NCBI GenBank assembly: GCA_035358715.1
Contig: DAOPPX010000005.1
Span: 13,918-77,917, forward strand
Origin: UBA8199 sp035358715
GTDB taxonomy: Bacteria; Verrucomicrobiota; Verrucomicrobiia; Limisphaerales; UBA8199
Direction of reading: 5' to 3'
Length of the DNA: 64,000 nucleotides
The position numbers and the translations under genes are program-made. The notes beneath the pieces were generated by a model, which made no database searches, was not told where the DNA came from, and saw nothing but the letters and a program-made list of their open reading frames with translations. The stretch's first letter is position 1, and each line of letters opens with the position of its first letter. Below, piece by piece: positions 1-9,120 of the stretch.

Positions 1-439
1 GATCGCCTGGCGAGTCTTCAACCGCAGCTCCGTTGATTTGATGGTAAACCCTGCCACCGCCGATTCCCAAGCGAGGATCCCGAGCGAACCGTTCGAAGCA
101 ACCTTCGAAGTAGTTGGCCGGAAAAGACAAGTCCCCGTCAAGCTTAACCAGGAAATCCCACGCCTCGTTTTCCACCAACCGATAACCTTCATAGAAGGCC
201 TCGACTACCCCGCCACCTTGTTTGCGAAATCCGCGGTCAGGGCGGGTCACCGAGCGTATCCATCCATGCTGGCTCCTGGCATGCTCAATAACTTTGGGGG
301 TGCCGTCCGTCGAACCATCGTCTACGAGCACCCAGAGGGAAGGTCTTACAGTCTGGCTGGTGACGGAAACAACTGTGGCCGGAAGATTTGCCTCCTCATT
401 CCGCACCGGGGTGACGATGACATAGCTAGCCGGGGCCAT
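1..439 (-). CDS. Family 2 glycosyltransferase, N-terminal part (cut by window edge)
   Basis: The minus strand from an ATG at 437-439 reads without a stop to the first base of the window. The translation has the GT-A nucleotide-sugar binding pattern: a start like ASYVIVTPVRNEEANLPATV, then VLVDDGSTDGT at about residues 38-48, and later VKLDGDLSFP, which supplies the acidic metal-binding motif. It would transfer a sugar from a nucleotide donor onto a growing polysaccharide or lipid carrier on the cytoplasmic side. It starts only 8 bases after the stop of the deacetylase and is the most distal visible gene of the exopolysaccharide operon. The C-terminal part is outside the window, so acceptor and linkage cannot be guessed. 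Confidence 0.88.
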   Translation of the reverse strand, partial: MAPASYVIVTPVRNEEANLPATVVSVTSQTVRPSLWVLVDDGSTDGTPKVIEHARSQHGWIRSVTRPDRGFRKQGGGVVEAFYEGYRLVENEAWDFLVKLDGDLSFPANYFEGCFERFARDPRLGIGGGRVYHQINGAAVEDSPGD

Positions 440-447
440 ACCGAGAC

Positions 448-1386
448 CTAGTTCGAAAGCTCCCGGCCCTGGCAGTCGCTGCAGGCAACGCCATCCTTGA
501 TTCGATTGCGAGATGTTAGCTTCTTGAACAGAGCCTGCGGCCCGGCGAGCCAATCGTAATTGCCGTCGAGCTTTGCTTGGAAAAGGGCGAGGTCGTCCAG
601 CGAATTTGCCGGCAGTCGTTTCAGGCTGAAAGGATCGTCGCCGGCGCAGACACGACCGAGCACCGTGGTGGCACAACAAGCATACCCTGCATCCACCAAT
701 AAATCTCTGAACGCGGCAACAAACGTCTTGGCGCCGCGGGGGAATGCATAGGGGTAGCAGAACGCGGTCACTGGTTCGCCAAGCTGCTGCTCCATTTCGG
801 CCTTGGAGTCCGAGAGCTCAGACCTGATGCGGGGCCAATCCAGTTCCACGAGTTTGGGGTGGGTAACGGTATGGGAGCCGAAATCGATCCCCGCCTTTCG
901 CATTTCGCGAACCTCGTTCCAAGACAGGCACTCTGCTCCAGCGGCTGGAGTCCGCCCCCTTAAGGCCGGAGCAAGGGAACCCGGAGCGAAAGCGCGACGC
1001 TTGTTGCCGATGAAAGCCGTGGCCAGGAACACTGCGGCAGTAAATCCGTGCTGCTGCAGGACAGGAAACGCCTCTGTGTAAAAGTTGCAGAAGCCGTCAT
1101 CAAAGGTCAGCAAGACCGACCTCTCCGGAAAAGGCGTCCCGGCTCTAAGAAGCTCCAGGAGCCCGGGAAGGCTGAGAGATCTATAGCCATGTTCGGCGAG
1201 GAAGCCTACATGATCACGGAAGACCCCGGGAGCCGTGTTGGTTCGGTAATAGCCTGAAACTCGAGGCTCGGGTGCGTCACTAATGCTGTGATACATCAGG
1301 ATCGGCAGGCGCCCCCTCCTCGCAGTCCCTGTCAACCTGCCAAGTGGACGCTGAACGTGAAGGGTAATGGCCCGATCCCACCGCAT
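448..1386 (-). CDS. Polysaccharide deacetylase (CE4, NodB-like)
   Basis: This 312-residue protein carries the CE4 deacetylase signatures: MYHS at about 31-34, the catalytic/metal motif TFDDG at 94-98 and the second metal motif SHTVTHP at 171-177. Family members remove N- or O-acetyl groups from polysaccharides such as chitin-like, peptidoglycan or exopolysaccharide chains using a divalent metal. No clear signal peptide is seen. It sits between the deacetylase-GT4 fusion upstream (23 bases away) and the GT2 gene downstream (8 bases). It is therefore cotranscribed with the exopolysaccharide genes and probably modifies that polymer. A cluster of cysteines near the C-terminus (ACSDCQG) is unusual and unexplained. 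Confidence 0.88.
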   Translation of the reverse strand: MRWDRAITLHVQRPLGRLTGTARRGRLPILMYHSISDAPEPRVSGYYRTNTAPGVFRDHVGFLAEHGYRSLSLPGLLELLRAGTPFPERSVLLTFDDGFCNFYTEAFPVLQQHGFTAAVFLATAFIGNKRRAFAPGSLAPALRGRTPAAGAECLSWNEVREMRKAGIDFGSHTVTHPKLVELDWPRIRSELSDSKAEMEQQLGEPVTAFCYPYAFPRGAKTFVAAFRDLLVDAGYACCATTVLGRVCAGDDPFSLKRLPANSLDDLALFQAKLDGNYDWLAGPQALFKKLTSRNRIKDGVACSDCQGRELSN

Positions 1387-1409
1387 CGGAACTGAACAAA
1401 GAGGCCGCC

Positions 1410-3656
1410 TTAGCGAACTTCCAGCATTTGTCCCTTCTCGCTGCTGGGTGCGCCGGAAGTGGCTTGCTTACTCGCGGGTTCCGACGGGGAAGAAAACTCA
1501 GCATCTGCCCTGCCGGTAGCTATCAGCGAATCCACCAGTCGCAGATAGGTGTGCTTGCGGCAATCCCAACTGTTTCGAGCGACGTACTCGGCCCCGTTGG
1601 CAACCAACTGCTGGCGCAGGGAATCGTCTTGAGCGACTTCGAGTATAGCGTTAGCCAGAGCCTCGTGATCACCCGAGGGGAAGAACTTCACGATGGTGTC
1701 GTTGAAGTAAAAGCGGTCGATCCTGGTGCTGGAGATCACGACTGGGACCCCGACGGACATGAACTCCATGATCTTGGTACTGTAAGCCTCGTCACCGAAG
1801 GAGTCCGCGCGTTTGGGCACGATCCCGAGATCGGCATTGGCCATGATCTCGGCGATCTCCCGCAGCGGGAGCGGTTGGAAGAACAGGACTTTCTGCTCCA
1901 GACCCAGTTCTTTGGCGAGCGCTATCCAGGCGGATTTCATATTGCCATCGCCGTAAATGTGAAACTCGGCGTGGGGGAGTTGGGCGGAGACTTTCTGAAA
2001 AGCACGGATCGCGACGTCCAGGCCCTGGTGCCACTGCAAGCCCCCTGGAAAGATCACTTGGAATTTGCCGTCCCGGCGGTGGCGCGGAAAGGGACGAAAG
2101 ACCGTAGTGTCAACGTTGTTGATGAACACGGAGCACTTGTTCTTCGTCCCTGTGCGCGATGAGTATTTCCCGTGCCAGAGATGGTTGGCGATGATGACAT
2201 GATGGGCGAAACGGGCGGACGCGCGCTCCAGCCGCTTCAGCAAGCTGACACCGTAAGATTCCTGCCCCTGGTTGAACTTGCTCGCGTAGAATTCGGGGAC
2301 GATGTCATGAATGTCTAGAATGATCCTGGCGCCAGTCAGCCTTGGATACCATCCTGCGAAGACAAGGAAATCCGGCACGTTGTGGATATGGAGCAAGTCG
2401 TAGGGCTTGCGGGCATGTTGGCGGGTAATCCAGAACGCCGACAAGACCAGAAAGCGCAGCACCGGAATTAGATACGAAAGCCGCCTCTTCTCTGACTTGC
2501 CGAAGCGAGACTGCAGGCGGACCAGGTTGACACGGCCTACCCTTTCGATAGTTGGCGATGTCCGCGAGGCCTGCAGCGCCAGGACATCTACCTGATCCCC
2601 ACGTTCGGCCAAAGCTTCGGCATAGCGCGCGACCCGGGCATCGGTTCCGTAGAATGAATGCGTAACCATGCAGATGCGCCGCCCCCTCGAAACACGCGCC
2701 GTCTTCTGCCGCGCAATGAAGGACGCAAGCTCGCCGGGCAACGGCTGCCAGAAGGAATGGCCATAGCGCTGGAGGACATATTCCAGAAAGCGGGTATAGA
2801 GGCCCACCGGGTAGCTGCGAGGCAGATCCGGATCGCCGTCGAACCGGGCGTAATCCGGATGAACATTGACGAGTGCCATGCCTCCGTGGCGGACGATCCA
2901 GTCGAGTTTCTGGAACCAGATATCGGGGTGGCGCTCGCCCAGGAGGAGAAACAGGGTGGAATCCTGAGGGAGGGTGTATGGAAGTTCGACGTAGCCACGG
3001 CCCGTTAGGGGGGGATGGGCGCCATTGCCTGAACCTTGAGAACCATTGACTGAAGCGGAAACCCAAAATGGGAAAATGGTCTCTTGACCATACGGTTGGG
3101 GCTCGAAAGGGTCTGTGTCGAACGTGGAGGCGTCATAGGCGACGTTCAGGTCGTGGATCCAATCAAGGTTATGCAGCATGAAACCGGAACGAAAACCATT
3201 CACGCCCCAGTCTTTAAGATAGCGGTTGATCTGAACGGCACGCCGGCTGAACTCCCTCCGGGTAAGAAACAACTTGCCGTCATGATACAGGTCGTGAATG
3301 CCAACCTCGAACCCCTTGGATTTTATGTGCTGGCGCAACTCGCGGGGACTCCGATATTGTCCTTCAGGAATCAGGTTAAAGGCGGAACGAAAACCCAATT
3401 GGATTTCGAGCTCCATCAGACGAGTCACCTTGTCCAGACCCGACTGGCCCTCGACGTCGTGGGTAAGGACCAAAGCGAATCGTTTGCCATCCGGCCAACC
3501 CGACCACCCTTTGGGGGGCATCTCGGACCCTGGCGCAATTGGCCAGGTGGTTTCCACCCGCCGCCGCTTCCGAAGCGCAAACCACCGCCGAATAGCGAAC
3601 CGGAAAGACGACGGTAATAGCGGCTTGATTGAGTAGTATAGGCGGTTACGGAGCAT
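1410..3656 (-). CDS. Fusion of a deacetylase-like domain with a GT4 glycosyltransferase
   Basis: This is a 748-residue two-part protein. Residues about 55-310 look like a polysaccharide deacetylase of the WalW type, with HDVEG at 66-70 replacing TFDDG and a HDLYHDG metal site at about 121-127. From about residue 325 (RGRRICMVTHSFYGTDAR) it becomes a GT-B fold family 4 glycosyltransferase, ending with the donor-binding segment TKIMEFMSVGVPVV. Both activities could act on the polymer of this operon, although deacetylases usually act outside the cell and GT4 enzymes inside. The deacetylase half may therefore act on a lipid-linked cytoplasmic precursor (inference). The gene follows the Wzc-like gene by about 120 bases in the same direction. 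Confidence 0.85.
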   Translation of the reverse strand: MLRNRLYYSIKPLLPSSFRFAIRRWFALRKRRRVETTWPIAPGSEMPPKGWSGWPDGKRFALVLTHDVEGQSGLDKVTRLMELEIQLGFRSAFNLIPEGQYRSPRELRQHIKSKGFEVGIHDLYHDGKLFLTRREFSRRAVQINRYLKDWGVNGFRSGFMLHNLDWIHDLNVAYDASTFDTDPFEPQPYGQETIFPFWVSASVNGSQGSGNGAHPPLTGRGYVELPYTLPQDSTLFLLLGERHPDIWFQKLDWIVRHGGMALVNVHPDYARFDGDPDLPRSYPVGLYTRFLEYVLQRYGHSFWQPLPGELASFIARQKTARVSRGRRICMVTHSFYGTDARVARYAEALAERGDQVDVLALQASRTSPTIERVGRVNLVRLQSRFGKSEKRRLSYLIPVLRFLVLSAFWITRQHARKPYDLLHIHNVPDFLVFAGWYPRLTGARIILDIHDIVPEFYASKFNQGQESYGVSLLKRLERASARFAHHVIIANHLWHGKYSSRTGTKNKCSVFINNVDTTVFRPFPRHRRDGKFQVIFPGGLQWHQGLDVAIRAFQKVSAQLPHAEFHIYGDGNMKSAWIALAKELGLEQKVLFFQPLPLREIAEIMANADLGIVPKRADSFGDEAYSTKIMEFMSVGVPVVISSTRIDRFYFNDTIVKFFPSGDHEALANAILEVAQDDSLRQQLVANGAEYVARNSWDCRKHTYLRLVDSLIATGRADAEFSSPSEPASKQATSGAPSSEKGQMLEVR

Positions 3657-3777
3657 CTTCGAGCTACCAGGTGTCCGCGACGGACATGATCAGAGTCGAA
3701 ACTGCGAGGGGCAACAATGTTGAGTGTGAACTCGAGTCATGAACTCCAGGCCCTCGGCTTGAAGCCGGGGCAGGCGC

Positions 3778-6000
3778 TCAGACGTCCTGCTGAAGTCGCT
3801 GCGGCACGTAACGCCGGTTTTTGTTCAGCACCGCGCTAACGGTCGCTTTGGATTCGGCGAGCATGGCCGCGGCACGCTTTGCAGCGTCACATTGAGTCTT
3901 TTCGGACTCGAGGACCAGCAGCACCTTATCCATGAAACCCGCAAGCCGGGGGGTAACACTAATCTGGCTAACCGGCGGCATGTCGAAAATGATGTAGTCG
4001 TAGTCGCTGGCCTTGAGCTTGGGCACGAGGCTGCTGAAGCGCCGGGGCAAAACACGCGGCAAGAGACCGCTATTCCCGCCTTCTGCGACGGCGTAAAGAT
4101 TCTCCTGCACAAGGGCATTGTCGCGGGTCTCACTGCCAAGCGCGTCAGCGAGACCAAGCCCCGGCTTCCCTTTGAAGAAGGGGTGTGCCGCCCCCTGCCC
4201 GGAAGTCATATCCACGAGCAACACGTTCCCATCTCCAGTCTCCGATAAACTGGCCGCCAGGCCGGTGGCGATCGTAGTGACCCCAACGCCCTTCGCGCAA
4301 CCCGTTACGGCTATCATCTTGGGTTTGTGGGTGAGATTCCGAACTTCAAAGAATGTCACCAGACGATCGCGCAGGGCTTCATAATAAGTAGCCAGGCCGT
4401 TCGCATGGAACGGCACCACTTCGGATTTCTTGCCTGTTTCCGGCTCCACTCCAGCGTTGCCGCTTTCCAACTGGGCGGCCCCCTGCCCTGGCGGTGCCGG
4501 CAACGGAAGGCGACCGTTTCGACGCATTTTGGGAATGGTCAGGAAGAGCGGCAGATGCAACCGGTTTTCGACTTGGATGGGGCGCCGGACGGTCCGATCA
4601 AGGCCGAGTTCGATCAGAAACGCCAGCGCGAAGCCTGCGACCAGTCCGCCAATGGCGCACAGACTCAGAGTCTGGACCAGTTGCCTCGATTCCCGAAACG
4701 CCGGGCTTGGCGCCTGGGCAACACCAATGTTGGCCATTCTCCCGGCACTCAAAGTCTGGTCAAAACGAGCCTGCTCCAGGCTGGTGGAAAAGTGCCGATA
4801 CTTGGCTTCCTCGAGCTCTTTCTTCCTCTGCAGCTCGGTGATCGCTGGTTCGAGCTCGTTAACCGCTTTGGCCTCGGTGGTCAACTGTTCCATCTGCGAG
4901 TTGAGGACTTTGATCTTCGTTTGCAGCGCCGCGATCGAGATGCGCACACGCTCGACCAGAACCTCAGCGTCCGACGCTGTGGGTTTGGAGGAAGGAAGCT
5001 GAAGCTTCGCCAGTTTCGGATAATCCGTTTCGAGCTTCAGCCGGCTCTTTTCCAGCGCAGCTATCTGCTCGCGAATGCCGCGCACCATCGCATTCTCCTC
5101 GGTGTACTGGGTAAGCAGCCCCTGCTCCTGCTTGCGAAAAGAATCGAGGCGCGCGGCGACGCCCCGGTACTCCTCTATCTTTTCGAGGGGGACGTCAGCT
5201 TCCGGCTGTGCGGTTGGGGTTTCCGGTTTCTTCGGCAGCAGCTTCAGATGCTCCTCATACACCGCTTGTTGCTGCGCCAACTCAGCCTGGGTGTTGAACA
5301 ACTCCTGCCGGACTTGAGCGAGCGCCTCGCTGTATGACTTTCTCGAATCCTCGATCGAGACAACGCCAACGTTGGTCTTCGCTTTTCGCAAATCCTGCTC
5401 GGTCTGCGCCAACTGTGCGCGCAGCGCATCGGTCTGCTGCGTTAACACGTCGTCAAAGCCGCCGATACTCCGGTGGATTTGAACGTGCTTGCGGAGATAG
5501 GCCTCAATGATCTGCTCCAAAACCGGCTGGACGGTCTCCCGGTTGGGATTCTGAAACGCAATTCGCAAGACGTTGCTGCGGCGGGGAACTTCAACCTTCA
5601 GGTTCTTCTGCAGCGTCGCCGCGGCGAGATACTTGTTGGTGTGGGTAACGCCCGATCCAAGGATCTTCCCCGCGCCAACCGCTTCAACCACCTGAGTCGC
5701 CAAGTCGAGGCTCTGGAGCACCTCAACTTCCGAATTGATGATGTTATCCCCCCGCGGGTCCGGGTTCTTGATCTGGGGGTCGCCGGCAATTCCACTGGGC
5801 ATGCTCGACTCGACCACATAGCGGATGAACAGCTTGGCCTCGGAGACATACAAGGGGGGGATCATGAAATAAACCGCGGCTGCCGCCAGCAGGCCTGCGA
5901 CGGTAAGGCATAAGATCTTCCACTTGTGCCGAAAGATGACGTAGTAAATATCCGCCAGGCCCAGCCCGGACGAATGATGCTGCCGATCAGGAGTTTGCAT
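3778..6000 (-). CDS. Wzz/Wzc-like polysaccharide co-polymerase with degenerate tyrosine-kinase domain
   Basis: This 740-residue GumC/Wzc-type protein has a Wzz domain with a first membrane helix at about 28-48, a long periplasmic coiled coil (about 185-410) and a second membrane helix at about 440-465. A cytoplasmic P-loop domain follows. Such proteins set chain length and gate export together with the Wza channel. The ATPase motifs are degenerate. The Walker A region is GCAKGVGVTT (567-576), with valine where the catalytic GKS/T lysine belongs. The Walker A' region is VLLVDMTSGQG rather than a DxDxR form. The Walker B-like IIFDMPP (670-676) is kept. The C-terminus has a single tyrosine (Y731) instead of a tyrosine cluster. 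It may be a pseudokinase. Confidence 0.88.
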   Translation of the reverse strand: MQTPDRQHHSSGLGLADIYYVIFRHKWKILCLTVAGLLAAAAVYFMIPPLYVSEAKLFIRYVVESSMPSGIAGDPQIKNPDPRGDNIINSEVEVLQSLDLATQVVEAVGAGKILGSGVTHTNKYLAAATLQKNLKVEVPRRSNVLRIAFQNPNRETVQPVLEQIIEAYLRKHVQIHRSIGGFDDVLTQQTDALRAQLAQTEQDLRKAKTNVGVVSIEDSRKSYSEALAQVRQELFNTQAELAQQQAVYEEHLKLLPKKPETPTAQPEADVPLEKIEEYRGVAARLDSFRKQEQGLLTQYTEENAMVRGIREQIAALEKSRLKLETDYPKLAKLQLPSSKPTASDAEVLVERVRISIAALQTKIKVLNSQMEQLTTEAKAVNELEPAITELQRKKELEEAKYRHFSTSLEQARFDQTLSAGRMANIGVAQAPSPAFRESRQLVQTLSLCAIGGLVAGFALAFLIELGLDRTVRRPIQVENRLHLPLFLTIPKMRRNGRLPLPAPPGQGAAQLESGNAGVEPETGKKSEVVPFHANGLATYYEALRDRLVTFFEVRNLTHKPKMIAVTGCAKGVGVTTIATGLAASLSETGDGNVLLVDMTSGQGAAHPFFKGKPGLGLADALGSETRDNALVQENLYAVAEGGNSGLLPRVLPRRFSSLVPKLKASDYDYIIFDMPPVSQISVTPRLAGFMDKVLLVLESEKTQCDAAKRAAAMLAESKATVSAVLNKNRRYVPQRLQQDV

Positions 6001-6080
6001 AGGTTATCGTGTGTCCTTTCAAGGGGTCATTGGGCAGAGGTTCTTTCCCAAGCGGCCAGTCGGTCGGGGAAATCAGGGTT

Positions 6081-7226
6081 CTAGGCGACATGACGATATA
6101 AGAGGGTTCCGAGAAACCGCGACAGACTCAAGGGTAAAGCCGCAAAGACCTTGTTGTGCCAGCCCAAGGCCTCATCACGCCCCGGCACAAACGCGCTCTT
6201 CCGCAGGTCATACTTGAAGTAATTGATCGTGCACTCACGCGCACCCCAGCCCAGTTTGAACCGGTGCAACCCCTCGTTGACCGCAGAGGTTCGGCCCAAA
6301 TGCAGCTTTCGACAACCTCTGGTGGCGAAATACTTGATGCCTTCCCACATCACCAGATCGTTTCCGCGGAGCTCGAGCGTCCTTTCGTCCGAAGCCCCGA
6401 ACTTGTAGATCGCCTGTTGCCCGAGCTGAAAAAAGATGCTGCCCGCGACGCTCCTCGCGCCGGCTTGAGCAAGCACAATAATGCCGCCCCCCCGAGCCAG
6501 GATGTGCTTCTGCACATTCTGGAAGAACCGAAACGGTTGTGGCGGCAACCCGTGTTTACGACGCGTCCTGCAGTGCAGCGCGTAGAATTGACTGATTCCC
6601 CTCGCATCATTCAGAAACTCAACCCTGACCCCTTCTCTTTCGGCCTTGCGCACAGCGCGCCGCACTGCGGGGCTTAGGGCCGCGAACAGTACCTTCTCAT
6701 CCTCCATCAACGCAAGTTCGTGACCATAAAACCGATGAGACGGCATTGCAGAAGCCAGAAACTGTTGTCCACCCCGCAATTCCAAATACTTCCAACGCCG
6801 GTTGCGTCCGTACACGACTGCTTCATCAAAGAGTTGCTGGAAGGCCGAGAGACTGCCCGCCAGCGGATCGCAGTAATCTGTGAAGGGGAGGGAAATGCCT
6901 CTGCGGCCCGTCAACCAGCTATCAACCTCCATCACCGGCAGCAGCGCATCCAGGGTTTCCCCGGCGCGCACCGCAAAGTAGTGCGGCTCGTACCCGTAGG
7001 TCTGCGCCAGCACCGCCGCCCAGGGCTTTCCATGGAAGAAGGAACAATCGGCGCGTCCGGCAAGTCTGCTATCCCACTCCTCATCCGTAATGGGGCTCAA
7101 CCGTTGCACAGGCTTACCCTGACCCTGCGATGCCCCCCGCGCAGGAGAATCCGCTACAGCGCCCTGCGGCTCGAACCGGAAAACCTGCCGGGCAGGAGAA
7201 ACAAGTCGTCCCAAACTCGCACTCAT
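6081..7226 (-). CDS. FemAB/GNAT-like acyl- or aminoacyltransferase
   Basis: This 381-residue protein resembles the FemAB-like (BioF2/CelD-type) branch of the GNAT superfamily often found in exopolysaccharide and PEP-CTERM/exosortase loci. Features include SFFHGKPWAAVLAQTYGYEPHY near residue 62 onward, the central region RRAVRKAEREGVRVEF and a second GNAT half around FFQLGQQAIYKFGASDERTLELRGNDLVMWEGIKYF. It has no signal peptide, so a cytoplasmic transfer of an acyl or amino-acid group onto a sugar precursor is plausible. The exact substrate cannot be read from sequence. It lies between the NusG-like and Wzc-like genes on the same strand, which fits an exopolysaccharide modification role. Confidence 0.75.
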   Translation of the reverse strand: MSASLGRLVSPARQVFRFEPQGAVADSPARGASQGQGKPVQRLSPITDEEWDSRLAGRADCSFFHGKPWAAVLAQTYGYEPHYFAVRAGETLDALLPVMEVDSWLTGRRGISLPFTDYCDPLAGSLSAFQQLFDEAVVYGRNRRWKYLELRGGQQFLASAMPSHRFYGHELALMEDEKVLFAALSPAVRRAVRKAEREGVRVEFLNDARGISQFYALHCRTRRKHGLPPQPFRFFQNVQKHILARGGGIIVLAQAGARSVAGSIFFQLGQQAIYKFGASDERTLELRGNDLVMWEGIKYFATRGCRKLHLGRTSAVNEGLHRFKLGWGARECTINYFKYDLRKSAFVPGRDEALGWHNKVFAALPLSLSRFLGTLLYRHVA

Positions 7227-7444
7227 TGGCCGGCCTTATCCCAAGCTAGAGCCCCCCTCAGGACGCGAGTAAAGCTCCGCACTTGGTGTTTCGCAGTTGA
7301 TCTGCGCCACCTTTCAACCGGCCCCCGGAACCCTCCGGAGGCTTGCTTTCGCCATTTCACGATAACCAATCTGCGGACAAGCCCCTGACGGGCTTGCCCA
7401 CGGGCCGCTAAGTCCAGACTCCGCATCTGCGAATTCCAGGCAAA

Positions 7445-8128
7445 CTACGCAACCGCCAACTCCGGCAGCCATTCCGCCACGGAACTGCGGTGAACGTTCA
7501 ATAGGCGCCGGTCCACTTCCACGGGCGTCAGGCGCCCAAGCACTTCGAGCAATATCTGCACCCGGCGCTTCGCGGGCCAGGACCGCAGCACGACCGCCTG
7601 CATCCCCAGAAAAGCCCCCCCCGCCACGGTTACTTCATCTCCCGGGAGAGGATCCTTCCTCAAATTCAGAAGTTCCTCGGCCCCAAAACACCTCCGCAAG
7701 TCCTCGAGAACCTCTGCCGGCACCGGCGGAATCCGATCGCCGAAACTCACCAGCCCGCTGATGCCTGGAGTGTGACGAATCTGCCCAATATGATCGTCCA
7801 GGGAGCAACGCACAAAAACGTAGCCCGGGAATACTGGCTCGGTGATGTGCTTGACTACCCCGCGGATCGTGGTTTGCTCCGAACGCAGTCTTGGGCTGAA
7901 AACCTCCAACCCCAGGTGTTGCCGCAGCCTGGCCGCCGCGATGTGGTCCTGCTTGGGCTTGGTTTTCGCACAATACCACTCCAGCACTGCTGCGGCAGAC
8001 CCACCATCCACGCCAAGCGCCCCGGATGGCGCCCGGGCGCTTGCCGGCATACTGATGCTGTTGAGATTAAGTTCGGCTCTACTCATCATGCCACAGCCAA
8101 CACTTTTGGCTGGTAACCATCTTCCCAT
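7445..8128 (-). CDS. NusG/RfaH-like transcription antitermination factor
   Basis: The protein shows the NusG N-terminal (NGN) domain, starting at LEWYCAKTKPKQDHIAAARL and including the typical FPGYVFVRCSLDD, then PGISGLVSFGDRIPPVP. A KOW-like C-terminal domain follows (LPGDEVTVAGGAFLGMQAVVLRS). Specialised NusG paralogues of the RfaH/UpxY/LoaP kind are usually the first or second gene of long polysaccharide operons and let RNA polymerase read through to the end. That is its position here, between the Wza-like gene and all downstream enzymes. The first 45 or so residues are outside the domain, so the true start may be internal, for example at the methionines near 8089 or 8050. Confidence 0.87.
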   Translation of the reverse strand: MGRWLPAKSVGCGMMSRAELNLNSISMPASARAPSGALGVDGGSAAAVLEWYCAKTKPKQDHIAAARLRQHLGLEVFSPRLRSEQTTIRGVVKHITEPVFPGYVFVRCSLDDHIGQIRHTPGISGLVSFGDRIPPVPAEVLEDLRRCFGAEELLNLRKDPLPGDEVTVAGGAFLGMQAVVLRSWPAKRRVQILLEVLGRLTPVEVDRRLLNVHRSSVAEWLPELAVA

Positions 8129-8352
8129 TGTGTCGTTGAGGGGTCAACAGCCCGCGCGGGGAACCTTCACGGACGATGCGACCGTAGATGTACGGAAAAC
8201 GCAGAAAGGTGCGGTATCTCCAACAAACTCAACGATATCCGCACCGCAGATTCCTGGCCGCAGCCCGGTCTTGAACCGTGCCGACGAAGCCCATCCCAAC
8301 CAAGAGTCAGATGCATAGCAACGGGGTAGCAGCCAGAGTGCCACCCCGCGGC

Positions 8353-9120
8353 TTAGAACCATGTGAGCCGCTCTCGCACGAACACGATGTCAGAGGGCTG
8401 CAGGTAGAACAACTCGCCCCCGCGCCCCTGCAATTGCCGCTTCAGATTCAGATGGTACTGCTCCTCACGCTCGCCCTTGCGCCGGATGACGGTTACGTCC
8501 TTGAGATTCGCTTTCGAATAATCCACCCCCGCGTCAATCACGGCTTCCAGGACCGTGATGGGGCGATCAAACACAATTCGCCCCGGCCGCGCAACCGCCC
8601 CTGTCACGAACACAAAGTAAGCCGACGACTCCAAAACAACATTCACCTCTTTGGTAACCAACTGTGGCGCATAGAGTTCGGCCAATGACTTCTCCAGGTC
8701 CTTTGGGCTCAACCCGGCGGCTTTGCATTCGCCAACCAGCGGCAGCGAGAGCTTGCCGTCGCGACGAATCTGTTGAGTCGTGTTCAGGTTCGGCGATCCG
8801 GGAAATGTGATTCGCACCGTATCCCCTTCCCGAAGAGTCAAGGACTCCATTTGCGGGGCTGCGGCCTGCGAACCGTCGGGCGCAACCTCTGTTCCTGGAG
8901 CAGCAACTTTCGAGAAATCAGCAGATTGCGTCCGCCCCGGCCCCTGGCAACCCGCCAGCAACACAACCATCAGCATGCTCAATCCCGCCGCACACACCCC
9001 GCCGAAGGTTCTGCTCCTCAGAACCGGCCCTCGGCGCGCAGACACCGGAGTCGCCTTTCCCCTTAAGCCGTTGATTTTGCGGAGTTGGAGAGCCGATACT
9101 AGCTCGTAGAGTTCTTTCAT
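8353..9120 (-). CDS. Wza/GumB-like polysaccharide export lipoprotein
   Basis: The protein has a polysaccharide-export domain (LTLREGDTVRITFPGSPNLNTTQQIRRDGKLSLPLVGECKAAGLSP) followed by a SLBB-like segment (VFVTGAVARPGRIVFDRPITVLEAVIDAGG-type region). A lipobox MLMVVLLAGC predicts an outer-membrane lipoprotein that multimerises into the export channel, partnering the Wzc-like protein. An in-frame ATG lies at 9147, but the ATG at 9118-9120 is preferred because an AAGGTGG ribosome-binding site lies about 8 bases upstream. Even so, about 45 residues precede the hydrophobic stretch, which is long for a signal peptide. It appears to be the first gene of the operon. Confidence 0.86.
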   Translation of the reverse strand: MKELYELVSALQLRKINGLRGKATPVSARRGPVLRSRTFGGVCAAGLSMLMVVLLAGCQGPGRTQSADFSKVAAPGTEVAPDGSQAAAPQMESLTLREGDTVRITFPGSPNLNTTQQIRRDGKLSLPLVGECKAAGLSPKDLEKSLAELYAPQLVTKEVNVVLESSAYFVFVTGAVARPGRIVFDRPITVLEAVIDAGVDYSKANLKDVTVIRRKGEREEQYHLNLKRQLQGRGGELFYLQPSDIVFVRERLTWF

